A program made the translations under genes and the position numbers. This document shows, one piece after another, positions 16,743-26,058 of a stretch of DNA of 40,452 nt. Each line of letters starts with the position of its first letter. Position 1 is the stretch's first letter. Origin of the DNA: Gallionellales bacterium RIFCSPLOWO2_02_FULL_57_47 (GTDB taxonomy: Bacteria; Pseudomonadota; Gammaproteobacteria; Burkholderiales; Gallionellaceae); contig MGWZ01000120.1 of the NCBI GenBank assembly GCA_001801175.1, forward strand, positions 1 to 40,452. Direction: 5' to 3'. Below the pieces are notes generated by a model. That model made no database searches and was not told where the DNA came from. It saw nothing but the letters and a program-made list of their open reading frames with translations.

Positions 16743-17573
16743 CTATATGTTTATTTCGCCGGTAAATACCGTAATCGCCGGTCCGGTCATCTGCACGTCT
16801 GCGGCATCGCCATCCCATGAAATACTCAACGAGCCGCCGCGTGTCGCCACATTTACCGGGCTGTCGAGCAAGTTGCGCCGGATGCCCGCCACCACAGCCG
16901 CGCATGCGCCGGTGCCGCATGACAAAGTTTCGCCAGCGCCGCGTTCATACACGCGCAGGCGGATACTATGGCGATCCATTACTTGCATGAACCCGGCATT
17001 GACGCGCCTGGGGAAGCGCGGGTGGCGCTCGATGAGTGGCCCCAATTCCTTTACCGGCGCCTGTTCAATATCATCCACCAGTTGCACCGCATGCGGGTTG
17101 CCCATAGACAGCGCGCTGATGCGCAGCGTCCTGCCCTCTACCTCCAGAGGTTCGCTTGCCGCACCGCTGCCGCCGTCGAATGGAATATGCGAAGGTTCGA
17201 AAATCGGCGCGCCCATGTTCACCGTCACGCGCCCATCCTGCTCGAGACGCGGGCTGATCAGTCCGCTGTGCGTCTCCACGACGATCTCGCGCTTGGCAGT
17301 CAGTTTCTGGTCATGGACGAAACGCATGAAACAGCGCGCGCCATTGCCGCACTGCTCCACTTCGCCGCCGTCCGAGTTGAAGATACGGTAACGAAAATCC
17401 GCTTCCTTGTTCTCTGTCTTCTCGACGATCAGAATCTGGTCACAACCCACGCCAAAATGCCGGTCAGCCAACAGGCGCAACTGTTCCGGCGTGAGTGCGA
17501 TGTCCTGGCGCACGCCGTCCAGCATCACGAAATCGTTGCCCGCGCCGTGCATTTTGGTGAATTTCAATAGCAT
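16743..17573 (-). CDS. dapF: Diaminopimelate epimerase
   Basis: A 276-residue cofactor-independent racemase that converts LL- to meso-diaminopimelate for lysine and peptidoglycan. The two catalytic cysteines are visible as Cys75 (EQCGNGARC) and the second in SCGTGACAA near residue 218. The N-terminal [10 protein letters not shown] and central SMGNPHAV motifs complete the signature. Length is typical. It lies 3 bp after tag in the operon CoA-binding protein-tag-dapF-DUF484-xerC-rlmI. Confidence 0.96.
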   Translation of the reverse strand: MLLKFTKMHGAGNDFVMLDGVRQDIALTPEQLRLLADRHFGVGCDQILIVEKTENKEADFRYRIFNSDGGEVEQCGNGARCFMRFVHDQKLTAKREIVVETHSGLISPRLEQDGRVTVNMGAPIFEPSHIPFDGGSGAASEPLEVEGRTLRISALSMGNPHAVQLVDDIEQAPVKELGPLIERHPRFPRRVNAGFMQVMDRHSIRLRVYERGAGETLSCGTGACAAVVAGIRRNLLDSPVNVATRGGSLSISWDGDAADVQMTGPAITVFTGEINI

Positions 17574-17576
17574 TCT

Positions 17577-18155
17577 TTATCCTTTGTCGCCGAGCAATTC
17601 GGCATGCCGAAAACAATTCGTTGTATGATCGTTGACCATGCCGACTGCCTGCATATAGGCATAACAAATCGTTGTGCCGGCAAACTTGAAGCCGCGTCGC
17701 TTTAATTCTTTGCCCATCGCGTCCGATTCCGGCGTGCTGGTCGGCACATGGTCCTGGCTGCGCCACTTGTTCAGTCTTGGCCTGCCTTCGACAAACTGCC
17801 AGATGAACGTGTCAAAACTGCCAAATTCATCCTGCACATCGAGAAACTTCTGGGCATTGACCACCGCGGCAGCCACCTTCAGGCGATTGCGCACGATACC
17901 AGCATCCTGCAGCAGAGATTTTATTTTATTTGCGCCATAAGCGGCAATGCGTGCCGCATTGAAATCATCGAATGCGGTGCGATAATGTTCGCGCTTGCGC
18001 AGAATAGTGATCCAGCTCAAGCCCGCCTGAGCGCCTTCCAGAATCAGGAATTCGAACAGACGCCGGTCATCGTGCAGCGGCACGCCCCATTCCTTATCGT
18101 GATATTGCCGATATAAGGCATCATCGCCAGCCCAGGCGCAGCGCTGCTTTTTCAT
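17577..18155 (-). CDS. tag: DNA-3-methyladenine glycosylase I
   Basis: A 192-residue Tag enzyme, which excises 3-methyladenine from alkylated DNA. Visible are the N-terminal CAWAGDDALYRQYHDKEWGVP with the zinc-binding Cys and His, the helix-hairpin-helix region around ILEGAQAGLSWITILRKRE, and the C-terminal His...Cys pair (NDHTTNCFRH) that completes the zinc site. Its ATG overlaps the stop of the CoA-binding gene by 4 bases, which indicates translational coupling. Confidence 0.94.
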   Translation of the reverse strand: MKKQRCAWAGDDALYRQYHDKEWGVPLHDDRRLFEFLILEGAQAGLSWITILRKREHYRTAFDDFNAARIAAYGANKIKSLLQDAGIVRNRLKVAAAVVNAQKFLDVQDEFGSFDTFIWQFVEGRPRLNKWRSQDHVPTSTPESDAMGKELKRRGFKFAGTTICYAYMQAVGMVNDHTTNCFRHAELLGDKG

Positions 18156-18691
18156 GACGCTTGCTCACGACGCGGGTGTACACCGAACTTTACCGCGTCG
18201 CGCCACATGCAGCGGTCCATTACCACGGTGATGCCTGCCCCCCCGGCGCGCTGCGCGGCTTCCTCATGAATGATGCCCTCTTGCAGCCAAAGGTTCTTGA
18301 TGCCAAGCTTGATACAGCTTTCCACGATGGCGGGAACATGCTTCGCCGCACGAAACACATCCACGATGTCCGGCAGTTCGGGCAGGCTTTCCAGGTCCGG
18401 AAACACTTTTTCGCCCAAGACCTCGGCAACCATCGGCCGCACCTCCGTCACGTTACTGGCGAAGCCAGCCGATTGCGGGAGGAGGTGCGCTGCGGCCACT
18501 CCCGCACCAGAGGGCTCCGCCCCACCGTGTCGTGGCCGCACCGGTATGATGCGATAGCCCAGACTCTGCAATCCGCTCGCAACCCGAAAGCTGGGGCGCG
18601 ACTGATTCGGCGAAAGGCCCACCATGGCTATGCTGTGTACGCTGTGCAGCAGTCGGCGGATTTGTTCTGGTTCGGGATTGCTGAAAGTCAT
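18152..18691 (-). CDS. CoA-binding (YccU-like) protein with an in-frame repeat insertion
   Basis: A 179-residue member of the CoA-binding domain family, with a Rossmann-like fold similar to the succinyl-CoA ligase alpha N-domain. The fold is seen in SIAMVGLSPNQSRPSF, GYRIIPV, the helix after VLGEKVFPDLESLPE, DIVDVFRAAKHVPAIVES and LWLQEGIIHEEAA. Function in bacteria is unclear. Residues of about 53-86 (Gly/Ala/Ser rich) interrupt the loop between IIPVRP and MVAEVLGEKV. They are encoded by double-hairpin copy B at 18438-18540, so the protein is about 33 residues longer than usual. VRP occurs on both sides of the insert, as after a target duplication. The start at 18691 is chosen because the longer frame adds non-family sequence. 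Confidence 0.85.
   Translation of the reverse strand: MTFSNPEPEQIRRLLHSVHSIAMVGLSPNQSRPSFRVASGLQSLGYRIIPVRPRHGGAEPSGAGVAAAHLLPQSAGFASNVTEVRPMVAEVLGEKVFPDLESLPELPDIVDVFRAAKHVPAIVESCIKLGIKNLWLQEGIIHEEAAQRAGGAGITVVMDRCMWRDAVKFGVHPRREQAS
18438..18540 (-). repeat. Double-hairpin element, copy B (inside CoA-binding gene)
   Basis: Minus-strand copy with the same spacing as copy A. Hairpin 1 is 18540-18491 (arms 18540-18532 and 18499-18491, 9 of 9 pairing, core 18531-18500). Hairpin 2 is 18489-18438 (arms 18489-18481 and 18446-18438, 9 of 9 pairing, core 18480-18449). Core 1 is identical to copy A over 32 bases. Core 2 differs at two bases only, and both change the apical stem together (CTCGC/GCGAG to CTGGC/GCCAG). 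The four outer arms are wholly different from copy A yet still pair. A 9-bp direct repeat, GGTGCGGCC, flanks the insert. Confidence 0.88.
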
Positions 18692-18799
18692 GGCACGCTT
18701 GGGATTGTAATCATGGCAAGCGGCACGATAGCATTTTTTTGCGTGAAGCGGCGTGGACGGTTTGGGCAAAAACCGTTATGCTGCGCGCCTTCTCAGAAC

Positions 18800-18876
18800 G
18801 CGCCCGTAGCTCAGCTGGATAGAGTATTGGTTTCCGAAGCCAAGGGTCACAGGTTCGACTCCTGTCGGGCGCACCA
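18800..18876 (+). tRNA. tRNA-Arg(CCG)
   Basis: A 77-base class I tRNA with encoded CCA. Acceptor GCGCCCG pairs with CGGGCGC, the D-arm has GCTCAGCTGGATAGAGT, the anticodon stem TTGGT/GCCAA holds the loop TTCCGAA (anticodon CCG), and the T-loop is GGTTCGACTCC. It reads the arginine codon CGG. It stands alone between the CoA-binding gene (divergent) and an uncharacterised gene. Confidence 0.95.
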
Positions 18877-18939
18877 TATTCCTGGAATCCTTATCAAATA
18901 AGGGATTCAACCGTCATCAACAAGACACTTGAAAAGACA

Positions 18940-18982
18940 AAACCAGGCAATCTGTTAAGTTGGCCTGATAAGCGCCTGGTTT
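18940..18982 (+). terminator. Possible terminator after tRNA-Arg
   Basis: AAACCAGGC (18940-18948) pairs with GCCTGGTTT (18974-18982) over 9 bases around a 25-base loop. It lies 64 bases past the tRNA and ends in a T-rich run. The loop is long, so this is a weak call. Confidence 0.4.
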
Positions 18983-19231
18983 GATTGTTTGCTATGTGCC
19001 ATAAATAGCAGAAGTTCGTATTTTTGGAGCTTACGTCTGATTTGCCAGATATTCCGCGGGGATTCAACCTTCGAATATTGTTAGGTTTATGCGTTGCGGT
19101 TCGTTACGGCACTTGGGGAGGTTCGGTGGCACCGCCAAAGCGAAGACGCTCTTCTTTCTACCAGCCATGCCACGTTGCCCGCAAACCTGACAGATCGCGA
19201 ACGTCTCCTCAAGTGGGCATTCCCTGCCGCT
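18983..19231. other. Stretch with no recognisable gene
   Basis: Between the tRNA-Arg downstream hairpin and the end of the secreted-protein gene, two overlapping plus-strand frames of about 95-110 codons exist, but neither shows family features and both run into the antisense of the next gene. I see no RNA gene or repeat here. It may be decayed sequence next to the tRNA. Confidence 0.4.
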
Positions 19232-19912
19232 TCACGGATTCGGTTTCCCGGGCTCTATTGCACTTTTTTCAGCGGAGTCTTGTGCTGCAACCGAAGCAGA
19301 AGATTCGATAGCAACCCCCCCTTTGTCATAGTCAGAATAGATAGACTCGACAGTTATGCGCGAGCCCTGGTTATCCACCCAGATAAATGTCTCCTTGTCG
19401 AGCTGGAATCCTTCTACTTCTTTTAATCCAAAAGTACCCTGATCGAGTTGGGTTCCTATCGCTTTTTTTACTATCGCATTTTGCTTCAGCGGCTTCCCAT
19501 ACTTTTTCTCCAGGGCTTTGGCAAGCGCTAGCATTTCTTGCGTGGAACCGTCTATCACGACCTTGATGAGAGCTTTGTCGCTACTCAAGGTAACCAATGC
19601 AATTGCGTCAACCAGGCTTTCGTAGTCGAGCAATATCATGCTTTTTTCATCTGTGAAGGAGCATCTGTCTTTCATGGAGTTGAATTTTTTCCCCATGCAT
19701 ATTTTCTGCAAGGCATTCTTTACTCCTGGCTTGCCAAGAGGAATGCCTTTAAAGGAAATCGTCTGAGTTGTCTTATTGGAGAGTTGCATTTGCGGCGGCT
19801 GTTCCACTGAAGAACTACCCTTTTTCTGTGCCTGAGATTCGGCATAGCCATAACTTGAAAAGAGTAATGCACCGGTTACTGCAATAATCGACAGCAAAAT
19901 CCGTTGATTCAT
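19232..19912 (-). CDS. Secreted protein of unknown function
   Basis: A 226-residue protein with a typical Sec signal peptide (MNQRILLSIIAVTGALLFSSYGYAES, cleavage probably after AYA-like residues near 24). The mature part carries two cysteines spaced as a likely disulfide (KICMGKKFNSMKDRCSF). A compact alpha/beta region follows (VTLSSDKALIKVVIDGSTQEMLALAKALEKKYGKP), resembling small periplasmic proteins that are often hypothetical in beta- and gammaproteobacteria. The C-terminus is low complexity, Ser/Ala/Glu/Pro. No catalytic motif is seen. It is not in an obvious operon. Confidence 0.7.
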   Translation of the reverse strand: MNQRILLSIIAVTGALLFSSYGYAESQAQKKGSSSVEQPPQMQLSNKTTQTISFKGIPLGKPGVKNALQKICMGKKFNSMKDRCSFTDEKSMILLDYESLVDAIALVTLSSDKALIKVVIDGSTQEMLALAKALEKKYGKPLKQNAIVKKAIGTQLDQGTFGLKEVEGFQLDKETFIWVDNQGSRITVESIYSDYDKGGVAIESSASVAAQDSAEKSAIEPGKPNP

Positions 19913-20087
19913 TTTAGTTGGCCCCGTTAATAAAATTGTGACGCCATTATAGATAGATTGAAATTAATTAGGAACCGCCAATTTATACACCGTCAATTCC
20001 GCAATGGGTTGAAAGCGTAAGGTCAGGGCAGAAAAACGACTGTTTCTCGGTGCCCGGATTTTATCTCTTCGGGCGCGCCGCATATTC

Positions 20088-20120
20088 AAAATGGCCGGGT
20101 GTTTTCACCCGGCCATTTTT
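20088..20120 (-). terminator. Strong bidirectional terminator downstream of sqr
   Basis: AAAATGGCCGGGTG-ttttt-like loop-CACCCGGCCATTTT forms a 14-bp perfect stem flanked by A and T runs on both sides. It is located 66 bases after the sqr stop and suits Rho-independent termination of sqr on the minus strand. Confidence 0.85.
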
Positions 20121-20185
20121 CGCCGTCAAATTGCGAGCGACTGCTGCAAAGAAGAAAATTGAAAAGCGCCGCTCCGAGTCGCTGC

Positions 20186-21469
<1,284 letters not shown>

Positions 21470-21594
21470 TTAATTGAATGGTTCGAAATAACATTTTAAT
21501 AATACGCCCATTCTGCTTGAGTCAACGATAGCCCAACGGGATAAATCGAATCACTTCTGGGTTATTGACACCGCTTTAACAATATGCGCACCCA

Positions 21595-22491
21595 TTACGG
21601 GTGAATTAAGGCGGATTTCGATTTGCTTGCCGAGGCGGGACTTGATCCTCCGCTCACCCGTTCGATCCCCGCCAGATCTCGCGCGGAGAATACCGCAGTA
21701 AATCCCGCCTGCTGCAACAGCGCACGCACCTGCGCCGCCTGGTCGTAACCGTGTTCGAACAACAGCCAGCCATCAGGGTTGAGATGAGCTTTTGCCTGCG
21801 CGGTGATGCGGCGGATGTCGTCAAGCCCCTCCGCGCCTGAAACCAGCGCGCTGCGCGGCTCGAAGCGCACATCGCCCCGCGCCAGATGCGCGTCGCCGGC
21901 GGCGATGTAGGGCGGGTTGGAAACGACGATATCGAAGCGCTCATCGTGCAATGCGCTGAACCAGTCACCCTGCAGGAATCGCGCGCTCTTCAGGTCCAGC
22001 CGCTGTGCATTCAGCTGTGCTATTTCCAGTGCGGCGGTTGAAGTATCCACTGCCACCACTTCTGCATTGGGACGCGCATGGGCGATACTCAACGCAATCG
22101 CGCCGCTGCCGGTGCCCAGGTCCAGCACGCGGCATCTGCCTTGTTGAGGAATATGCTGCAACGCCAGGTCGACCAGCAATTCGGTATCGGGTCGCGGGAT
22201 CAGCGTCGCGGGGGAAACCTTGAAATTCAGTCCGTAAAACTCGCGTTCGCCAAGCAGGTAGGCAACCGGTTCGCCAAGCAAACGCCGCTCGAATAAAGCC
22301 GCATAGCGGGCATATTGTTGGTCATCAAGCTGATGTTCCGGGTGAGTAAGCAACCAGGCGCGGTTCGCCTGTAACACGGCTTGCAGCAAACATTGCACCT
22401 CGATGCGCGCGCTGCCGGAATCCAGATTCAGCGCAGTTTCAAGCTGCTTGCTGTGGTGTTGCAGTATCGCCTTGATGCTAATTGAGGACAT
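21595..22491 (-). CDS. prmC: Release factor glutamine methyltransferase
   Basis: A 298-residue SAM-dependent enzyme that methylates the GGQ glutamine of release factors 1 and 2. SAM motif [18 protein letters not shown] and the catalytic NPPYI are visible, with an N-terminal helical substrate-binding domain. The start ATG lies within the end of prfA (14-base overlap), so writer and substrate are translated from one message. Confidence 0.96.
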   Translation of the reverse strand: MSSISIKAILQHHSKQLETALNLDSGSARIEVQCLLQAVLQANRAWLLTHPEHQLDDQQYARYAALFERRLLGEPVAYLLGEREFYGLNFKVSPATLIPRPDTELLVDLALQHIPQQGRCRVLDLGTGSGAIALSIAHARPNAEVVAVDTSTAALEIAQLNAQRLDLKSARFLQGDWFSALHDERFDIVVSNPPYIAAGDAHLARGDVRFEPRSALVSGAEGLDDIRRITAQAKAHLNPDGWLLFEHGYDQAAQVRALLQQAGFTAVFSARDLAGIERVSGGSSPASASKSKSALIHP

Positions 22492-23566
22492 CTTCCGCCA
22501 TCGCGGCGAGTTGTTCGGCCTGATACTCGGCCATCAGCGCGCCGGTGAGTTCGCCGATGTCGCCATCCATGATTGCGTCCATCTTGTACAGCGTCAGGTT
22601 GATGCGGTGGTCGGTGACACGGCCTTGCGGGAAGTTGTAGGTACGGATGCGCTCGGAGCGGTCGCCGCTGCCGACCAGGCTCTTGCGCGTCGCGGCGATC
22701 TTGGCGTTTTGTTCGCGCACTTGCGTATCCATGATGCGCGCCGCCAGCACGCGCATCGCCTGCGCCTTGTTCTGGTGCTGCGAACGCCCGTCCTGGCACT
22801 CGACCACGACGCCGGTCGGCAGGTGGGTGATGCGCACCGCCGAATCGGTCTTGTTGATGTGCTGCCCGCCCGCGCCGGAAGCGCGAAATGTATCGATACG
22901 CAGGTCGGCGGTATTCAGCACCACCTCGTCCACCTCGGCCACTTCCGGCATGATTGCAACGGTGCAAGCCGAGGTGTGCACACGGCCCTGGGTTTCGGTG
23001 GCGGGGACGCGCTGCACGCGATGGGCGCCGGATTCGAATTTCAGCACCGAATACGCGCCTTGCCCGACAATCCTGGCGATGATTTCCTTGTAGCCTCCCA
23101 TTTCGCCGGGGCTTTCCGAAATCACCTCCACCTGCCAGCGCTTGCGCTCGGCGTAGCGCGAATACATGCGGAACAAATCACCGGCAAATAATGCCGCCTC
23201 GTCGCCCCCGGTTCCGGCGCGCACTTCCAGAAACACGCTGCGTTCATCGTTGGGATCCTTCGGCAGCAACTGCACCTGCAACTCGCTGGCGAGCTGCGCC
23301 AGCCGTTCCTGCCCTTGTTTGATCTCGGCTTCGGCGAACGTCTTCATTTCCGGGTCGCTCGCCATTTCCTGCGCGGCACCGATGTCCGCCTGGGCGGTTT
23401 GGTAGGCGTGATAAAGCTCTACCACCGGTTCGAGTTCGGCGCGTTCACGGTTCAGCTTGCGAAACGTGTCCATGTCTTTGGTGGCTTCTTCGGTGCTCAG
23501 CAGTTGATTGATTTCGAGCAGACGCTCGCTCAGTTGAGCGAGTTTGGCGGTGATACTGGGGTTCAT
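22478..23566 (-). CDS. prfA: Peptide chain release factor 1
   Basis: A 362-residue class I release factor reading UAA and UAG. The start is set at 23566 ([12 protein letters not shown]), since a frame running to 23680 would translate the repeat element upstream. The tripeptide anticodon region ([16 protein letters not shown]) and the catalytic GGQ loop ([17 protein letters not shown]) are intact. It is followed by prmC with a 14-base overlap. A 111-bp MITE-like palindrome lies 32 bases upstream of the start and probably falls in the 5' leader. Confidence 0.96.
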   Translation of the reverse strand: MNPSITAKLAQLSERLLEINQLLSTEEATKDMDTFRKLNRERAELEPVVELYHAYQTAQADIGAAQEMASDPEMKTFAEAEIKQGQERLAQLASELQVQLLPKDPNDERSVFLEVRAGTGGDEAALFAGDLFRMYSRYAERKRWQVEVISESPGEMGGYKEIIARIVGQGAYSVLKFESGAHRVQRVPATETQGRVHTSACTVAIMPEVAEVDEVVLNTADLRIDTFRASGAGGQHINKTDSAVRITHLPTGVVVECQDGRSQHQNKAQAMRVLAARIMDTQVREQNAKIAATRKSLVGSGDRSERIRTYNFPQGRVTDHRINLTLYKMDAIMDGDIGELTGALMAEYQAEQLAAMAEDVLN

Positions 23567-23597
23567 TTCATTGATCTCACGAAGCAGCAATAACCAT

Positions 23598-23708
23598 GTA
23601 GGGTGCATTCCATGCACCATTGCCATTGGTGAAACTACTAGCCATCTGACTAGGCTGTCCAAAAACGACAGCCAAGTCATTGGTTATGGTGCATGGAATG
23701 CACCCTAC
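23598..23708. mobile_element. MITE-like palindrome between hemA and prfA
   Basis: The 23-base ends (23598-23620 and 23686-23708) are exact inverted complements, beginning GTAGGGTGCATTCC. An inner partial stem, GACTAGGCTGTC/GACAGCCAAGTC (23648-23676), makes the whole 111 bp a long imperfect hairpin with no coding capacity. The size and perfect terminal repeats suggest a non-autonomous mobile element. No target duplication is obvious. Confidence 0.75.
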
Positions 23709-23737
23709 GATATTTCACTTTTTATTTAGGATAGGAC

Positions 23738-24991
23738 TCATTCTTCCGGGTGCAGATGGTACAGGCGATGAATCACGTCGAGGAACGCTTCGCGGTCATT
23801 GCTTTGCACCTGGTTAAGCGCGTGGGTCGGCGCGTGCAGGAATTTGTTTGTCAGGCTGCTGCTCATCGCTTCCAGCACCTTCTCCGGACTTTCGCCCCTG
23901 GCCAGCAGGCGCAGGGCCTTTTCCAGTTCGTGGCGGCGATTGCGCTCGGCATGGTCGCGCAATGCGCGGATAGTCGGCACCGCCTCGCGCGATTCCATCC
24001 AGTGGATGAAATCGGACACGCCGGAGTCAATGATGACCTCGGCTTCCTTCACCGCGCCCTGTCGTGCGTCCAACCCGTCTTTCACTACTTCGGCGATATC
24101 GTCCACGGTGTACAGGAACACGTCGTCCAGCTCGGCGACCTCCGCTTCCACGTCGCGCGGCACGGCCAGGTCCACGATAAACAGCGGCCGGTGCTTGCGC
24201 GCCTTCAGCGCGCGCTCCACCATGCCCTTGCCGAGGATCGGCAACTGGCTGGCGGTGCAGGTCACGATGATGTCGTGATGCGCCAACTGCTCCGGCAAAT
24301 CGGTCAGCGTGATCGCATGGCCATTGATGCGCCGCGCCAGGGTTTGCGCGCGTTCCAGCGTGCGGTTGGCGACGGTGATGCGCTTGGGCGAACGTGCCGC
24401 AAAGTGCACCGCATTGAGTTCAATCATCTCGCCCGCGCCGATGAACAGCACGCTCTGCTCTGAAATGCTTGGAAAGATGCGCTCGGACAGCCGAACCGCT
24501 GCGGCGGCCATCGAAACCAGATTCGCGCCGATCTCGGTTTGGGTGCGCACATCCTTGGCCACCGAGAAGGTGCGCTGAAACAATTTGTGCAGCAGGAAAC
24601 CCAGCGTGCCGGCCTGCTCAGCCTGGCGCACCGCCTGCTTCATCTGCCCGAGAATCTGCGGCTCGCCCAGCACCATCGAATCCAGCCCGCTCGCCACCCG
24701 GAAGGAATGCTTCACCGCCTGCTCGCGCGGCAGGGTGTAGAGATAGGGTTCGAGATCCTTGCGCGGCAGATGATGATATTGCGCCAGCCAGTCGATGGCG
24801 TGGTCCGGTTGCGAAGAGTTGCAGTACAACTCGGTGCGGTTACAGGTGGACAGAATCGCCGCCTCTTTCGCCGCGCCGTTTTCCACCAGATTGCGTAGCG
24901 CGCTCTCCATCCCGTCCTCGTTGAAAGCGACTTGCTCGCGCACGGCAAGCGGCGCGGTTTGATGGTTAATGCCAAAGGCGAACAACTGCAT
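23738..24991 (-). CDS. hemA: Glutamyl-tRNA reductase
   Basis: A 417-residue enzyme that reduces glutamyl-tRNA to glutamate-1-semialdehyde, the first step of tetrapyrrole synthesis by the C5 route. The catalytic Cys50 lies in [12 protein letters not shown]. The substrate-pocket motif ([18 protein letters not shown]), the NADPH-binding segment ([19 protein letters not shown]) and the C-terminal dimerisation helix are all present. It precedes prfA-prmC on the same strand, the classical hemA-prfA-prmC order, here with the MITE-like element between. Confidence 0.97.
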   Translation of the reverse strand: MQLFAFGINHQTAPLAVREQVAFNEDGMESALRNLVENGAAKEAAILSTCNRTELYCNSSQPDHAIDWLAQYHHLPRKDLEPYLYTLPREQAVKHSFRVASGLDSMVLGEPQILGQMKQAVRQAEQAGTLGFLLHKLFQRTFSVAKDVRTQTEIGANLVSMAAAAVRLSERIFPSISEQSVLFIGAGEMIELNAVHFAARSPKRITVANRTLERAQTLARRINGHAITLTDLPEQLAHHDIIVTCTASQLPILGKGMVERALKARKHRPLFIVDLAVPRDVEAEVAELDDVFLYTVDDIAEVVKDGLDARQGAVKEAEVIIDSGVSDFIHWMESREAVPTIRALRDHAERNRRHELEKALRLLARGESPEKVLEAMSSSLTNKFLHAPTHALNQVQSNDREAFLDVIHRLYHLHPEE

Positions 24992-25060
24992 CTTGGTATC
25001 TGGCGGATGACAAAGCTAAAATGGGACGCGAATTATAGTCGGAACGGACGGGCAATACCA

Positions 25061-25200
25061 TCCGGGGCGAGACACCCCAGCTTATACATAGCGACAGAAA
25101 TCGTAGCGAGCGGCTTTGGGGTGGGGGAGGCCGAGCATAGCGCCCGGAGCATACACCGCAGTATGTGAGGAGCGCGAGCACCGCCCGACCTCGCCCCGGA
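25061..25200. repeat. Large multi-branched palindromic element between hemA and yaeQ
   Basis: The ends TCCGGGGCGAG (25061-25071) and CTCGCCCCGGA (25190-25200) pair over 11 bases. Inside, CACCCCA (25073-25079) pairs with TGGGGTG (25117-25123), and CATAC (25150-25154) with GTATG (25161-25165). The 140-bp region can thus fold as a closed stem with at least two arms, and it contains no gene. It sits between the divergent hemA and yaeQ starts, so it could be a mobile repeat or a structured leader. Confidence 0.6.
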
Positions 25201-25272
25201 GTCGCGCAGTAGATTTATGCCGCTATGTAATAGAATGCGCGGCTGCAAAACACCTGTTGAAACAACCCGCAC

Positions 25273-25824
25273 ATGGCCATCAAAGCAACCGTTTTCAAAG
25301 CCGCCCTCCAGATTGCCGATATGGATCGCCATTACTACGCAGACCACACCCTGACGCTGGCGCGCCACCCATCGGAAACCGACGAACGCATGATGGTGCG
25401 TTTGCTTGCCTTCGCGCTGTATGCCGACGATGCGCTGATTTTCGGCAAGGGCATGAGCAGCGACGAGGAGCCCGACCTGTGGCAAAAAGACCTTACCGGT
25501 TCGATCGAACGCTGGATAGAAGTCGGCCTCCCCGACGAGCGCGCAGTCCGCAAAGCCAGCGGGCGCGCCGATAAAGTCGTGGTCATCAGCTACGGGCGAG
25601 CCGCTGGCATCTGGTGGAATGAAAACCGCGACAAGCTTCAACGCCTGAATAACCTCACCGTGCTTAACCTGCCGACTGAAACCACGCTGGCTCTCGCCGC
25701 GCTCGCCAGCCGCAACATGCAACTGCAATGCGCCATACAGGAAGGTCACATCATGATGACCAGCGATGCGGGCATGATAGAAATCGAGCCGAGAATTTTA
25801 CAGGGCAGTTTCCGTTACGCTTAA
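25273..25824 (+). CDS. yaeQ: YaeQ family protein with an exchanged 3' end
   Basis: A 183-residue YaeQ protein, a PD-(D/E)XK-nuclease-like fold of unknown role that is conserved in proteobacteria. The full family length is present (MAIKATVFKAALQIAD to IEIEPRILQG). The last 178 bases (25639-25816) occur again at 32175-32352 behind the Shango genes, about 93 per cent identical. That downstream copy ends RSADG and overlaps ychJ, so it is the likely original tail. The tail of this intact gene (SFRYA) probably arrived with the inserted DNA. Confidence 0.85.
   Translation: MAIKATVFKAALQIADMDRHYYADHTLTLARHPSETDERMMVRLLAFALYADDALIFGKGMSSDEEPDLWQKDLTGSIERWIEVGLPDERAVRKASGRADKVVVISYGRAAGIWWNENRDKLQRLNNLTVLNLPTETTLALAALASRNMQLQCAIQEGHIMMTSDAGMIEIEPRILQGSFRYA
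25639..25816. repeat. Left copy of the 178-bp yaeQ direct repeat
   Basis: Matches 32175-32352 in the same orientation at a constant offset of 6536 bases. The first 55 bases are identical. About a dozen differences gather towards the 3' end, many at codon third positions. The two copies bound the DNA that carries the Shango system. Confidence 0.9.
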
Positions 25825-25833
25825 AGTAATTAT

Positions 25834-25881
25834 CGTTCCCACGCTCCGCGTGGGAACGCAGACAGTGACGCTCTGCGTCAC
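25834..25881. repeat. REP-like hairpin doublet downstream of yaeQ
   Basis: CGTTCCCACGC-tcc-GCGTGGGAACG (25834-25858) is an 11-bp perfect stem, followed by GTGACGC-tct-GCGTCAC (25865-25881). This two-hairpin arrangement is a common interspersed repeat type in proteobacteria. It lies just inside the left boundary of the Shango insertion and may terminate yaeQ transcription. Confidence 0.7.
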
Positions 25882-26058
25882 GATAGCAACACCAAAATAG
25901 TTGAACAGAAGTCAAGTGAGCACAAGTGCCGCAGAGAGGCAATACTATTTTGGAGCGCCATAAAAAGGAGTGCTTGCGAGTGGGGGAGGCATGACCGCGA
26001 GTGGCTTGCGCTGGCGAGTGATATTGGCGATGATGATGTATTGGAGGAAACCATGTAA
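25882..26058 (+). pseudogene. Open fragment before sngA, ending in a start-stop ATGTAA
   Basis: The yaeQ frame stays open after its stop from 25825 to a TAA at 26056-26058 and reads a charged C-terminal-like peptide (HDREWLALASDIGDDDVLEETM). No start codon is seen except an ATG directly before the stop, so this looks like the tail of a truncated gene. Acidic tails of this kind occur in small antitoxins, but I cannot assign a family. GGAGG at 26043-26047 is ideally spaced for that ATG (26053), whose TAA overlaps the sngA ATG. Confidence 0.35.

Noticed and set aside
19024-19426. Two overlapping plus-strand frames near tRNA-Arg
   Set aside because: No family features, no ribosome binding site, and they overlap the end of the secreted-protein gene on the other strand.
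23567-23680. A 38-residue N-terminal extension of prfA
   Set aside because: The extension is translated from the MITE-like palindrome and is absent from release factor 1; the start at 23566 gives the standard length.
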